A stretch of DNA of 54,599 bases, taken from contig NZ_JNYZ01000047.1 in assembly GCF_000717335.1 (NCBI RefSeq), forward strand, positions 1-54,599, written 5' to 3'. A program made the position numbers and the translations under genes. Of the stretch, positions 53,836-54,599 are shown piece by piece. Each line of letters starts with the position of its first letter. Position 1 is the first letter of the stretch. Origin of the DNA: Amycolatopsis jejuensis (GTDB lineage Bacteria; Actinomycetota; Actinomycetes; Mycobacteriales; Pseudonocardiaceae). The notes below the pieces were generated by a model. That model worked only from the letters and a program-made list of their open reading frames with translations. It was not told where the DNA came from and ran no database searches.

Positions 53836-54386
53836 CGATAGTGCCCGGCGGCAGTGAACTCCGCGCGGTGGTTGATCATGTCCGTGGTGCGATGATCTTG
53901 GTCCGAAGGTCCTGCTTCCCCACCCGCCGCCGCTGCGGATCGAGCGGATTCTCCGACCGGGGGCCCGCTCTTCGGCCGCAGGAGAGCGTTCTGGCACCCG
54001 ATGCTGCGCGTCCCGGTTGCGTGGTCAGGTCTGGACGGGTGCACAGCCAGTACGACCGAGACATGTCCGACCCGGCGATCGGGGGTCAGGAGACGGTGAT
54101 CTGCCCTGCAGGTACGGCGATTCTTCTGCGACTGTGAGGTCTGTCCGAAGCGGACGTTCGCCGAACAGGTCCCCCGGTCTCACCGCGCCGCACGCCCGCC
54201 ATGAACGCCTCATCGCGCCGGAACAGCGGGTGAGGCAACCGCGCTTGGCCACTGCTCACCCGATCGGGAATCGACCCATCCGCTCGGCTGTCGGCACCGA
54301 ACCAGGGGAGTCCACGAAGGTCACTCCCGGGCGGGCGCTGTTCGCGCGGGCACGTCCGGCGTCGCCGGACGGGAAGGAGATCGCAC
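53836..54386. other. Stretch with no recognisable gene
   Basis: Between the intron end and the last gene I see no supported coding region. The short frames on both strands lack ribosome sites and domains. The last 100 bases presumably carry the promoter of the gene at 54387, but no clear -35/-10 pair stands out. Confidence 0.45.
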
Positions 54387-54599
54387 GTGTTTGGCAAACG
54401 CTATGCCGCTTCGATGATCGCCCGGAGTGCGGTAAACCCCAAGGACCGGCGCAAGTTCCTGCAGGCCGCTGGTTTGACCGGTCTCGGCGTCGTCGGCGCA
54501 GGCGCGCTGGCCGGGATCGGCGGGTTCGCCGGCCCGGCCGCAGCCGCCGTGCGCCAGGCCGCTCCGGTCGCGCAGGACTCCGGTGAGGTCAGCGACGGC
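54387..54599 (+). CDS. Start of a Tat-exported protein (ferritin-like family likely), cut by window edge
   Basis: Only the first 71 codons are present. GTG at 54387 has AAGGAG 6-7 bases in front. The product begins FGKRYAASMIARSAVNPKDRRKFLQAAG. This holds a twin-arginine motif (DRRKFLQ) and then a long Gly/Ala/Val hydrophobic segment and an Ala-rich region where a signal peptidase could cut. N-termini of this form (NPxxRRxFLxAAG) are common in actinobacterial secreted ferritin-like-domain proteins, which bind a di-iron centre. That assignment rests on the leader only, because the domain lies beyond the window. Confidence 0.6.
   Translation, partial: MFGKRYAASMIARSAVNPKDRRKFLQAAGLTGLGVVGAGALAGIGGFAGPAAAAVRQAAPVAQDSGEVSDG

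Noticed and set aside
53841..54137. 98-codon plus-strand frame after the intron
   Set aside because: It starts inside the intron domain VI/3' boundary region and shows no domain or ribosome site.
1..54599. CRISPR array, rRNA genes or an integrase gene
   Set aside because: I looked for regular direct repeats, rRNA segments and tyrosine or serine recombinase motifs and saw none. The only mobile-element genes are the group II intron protein and possible transposase debris.

Overview
This is high-GC actinobacterial DNA. The codon bias, GTG starts, SsrA-free ATGA/GTGA gene overlaps, MHS-type transporters, paired acyl-CoA dehydrogenases and IpdAB-like CoA-transferase all suggest a Pseudonocardiales-type genome such as Amycolatopsis or a relative; the genus is an inference. 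Most of the window (about 4.47-50.88 kb) is one dense catabolic locus for a carboxylic acid that is activated as a CoA thioester. I cannot name the substrate. No ring-hydroxylating oxygenase or ring-cleavage dioxygenase is present.

Layout. 1-4.4 kb is a worn flank: a truncated SDR, a frameshifted amidase, possible transposase debris, a detached 3' half of a CAU-anticodon tRNA that looks like an attachment-site scar, and two small exported proteins. 4.47-7.44 kb holds a divergent FadH-type dienoyl-CoA reductase and an SDR. 7.56-14.25 kb (plus strand) holds an MHS importer, Zn alcohol dehydrogenase, two-subunit CoA-transferase, MmgE/PrpD protein and acyl-CoA dehydrogenase. 14.28-20.04 kb (minus) holds a CaiB CoA-transferase, acyl-CoA dehydrogenase, luciferase-like flavoprotein, enoyl-CoA hydratase-like protein and a second MHS importer. 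20.21-28.67 kb (minus) holds an aldehyde dehydrogenase, SDR, three MmgE/PrpD proteins, a second luciferase-like protein and a short citrate-synthase-like lyase. 28.86 kb is TetR regulator 1. 29.54-33.24 kb (minus) holds an aldehyde dehydrogenase, cupin, 3-hydroxyisobutyrate-dehydrogenase-like protein and a MaoC pair. 33.45-36.55 kb (plus) holds an SDR and an acyl-CoA dehydrogenase pair. 36.61-42.55 kb (minus) holds two aldehyde dehydrogenases, a GMC oxidoreductase and a CaiB protein. 42.89 kb is TetR regulator 2. 43.5-49.37 kb (minus) holds an ABC importer, a fifth MmgE/PrpD protein and two SDRs. 49.70 kb is a third CaiB protein.

The most striking observation is a 34-bp composite operator: two 15-bp inverted-repeat sites of the form CNACY-N5-RTYGA separated by exactly 4 bp. 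I find it eight times, in the promoter region of essentially every transcription unit between 6.5 and 49.6 kb and nowhere obvious outside. At several promoters it overlaps a TTGACW -35 box that lies 17 bp from a TAnnnT -10 box. Two paralogous TetR proteins in the locus are the natural candidates to bind it, so the whole 46 kb looks like one regulon.

Right of the locus, 50.9-53.8 kb contains featureless sequence and a group II intron whose reverse transcriptase carries a single in-frame TGA (TGG to TGA) before its last 47 codons. The window ends in the start of a Tat-exported, probably ferritin-like, protein.
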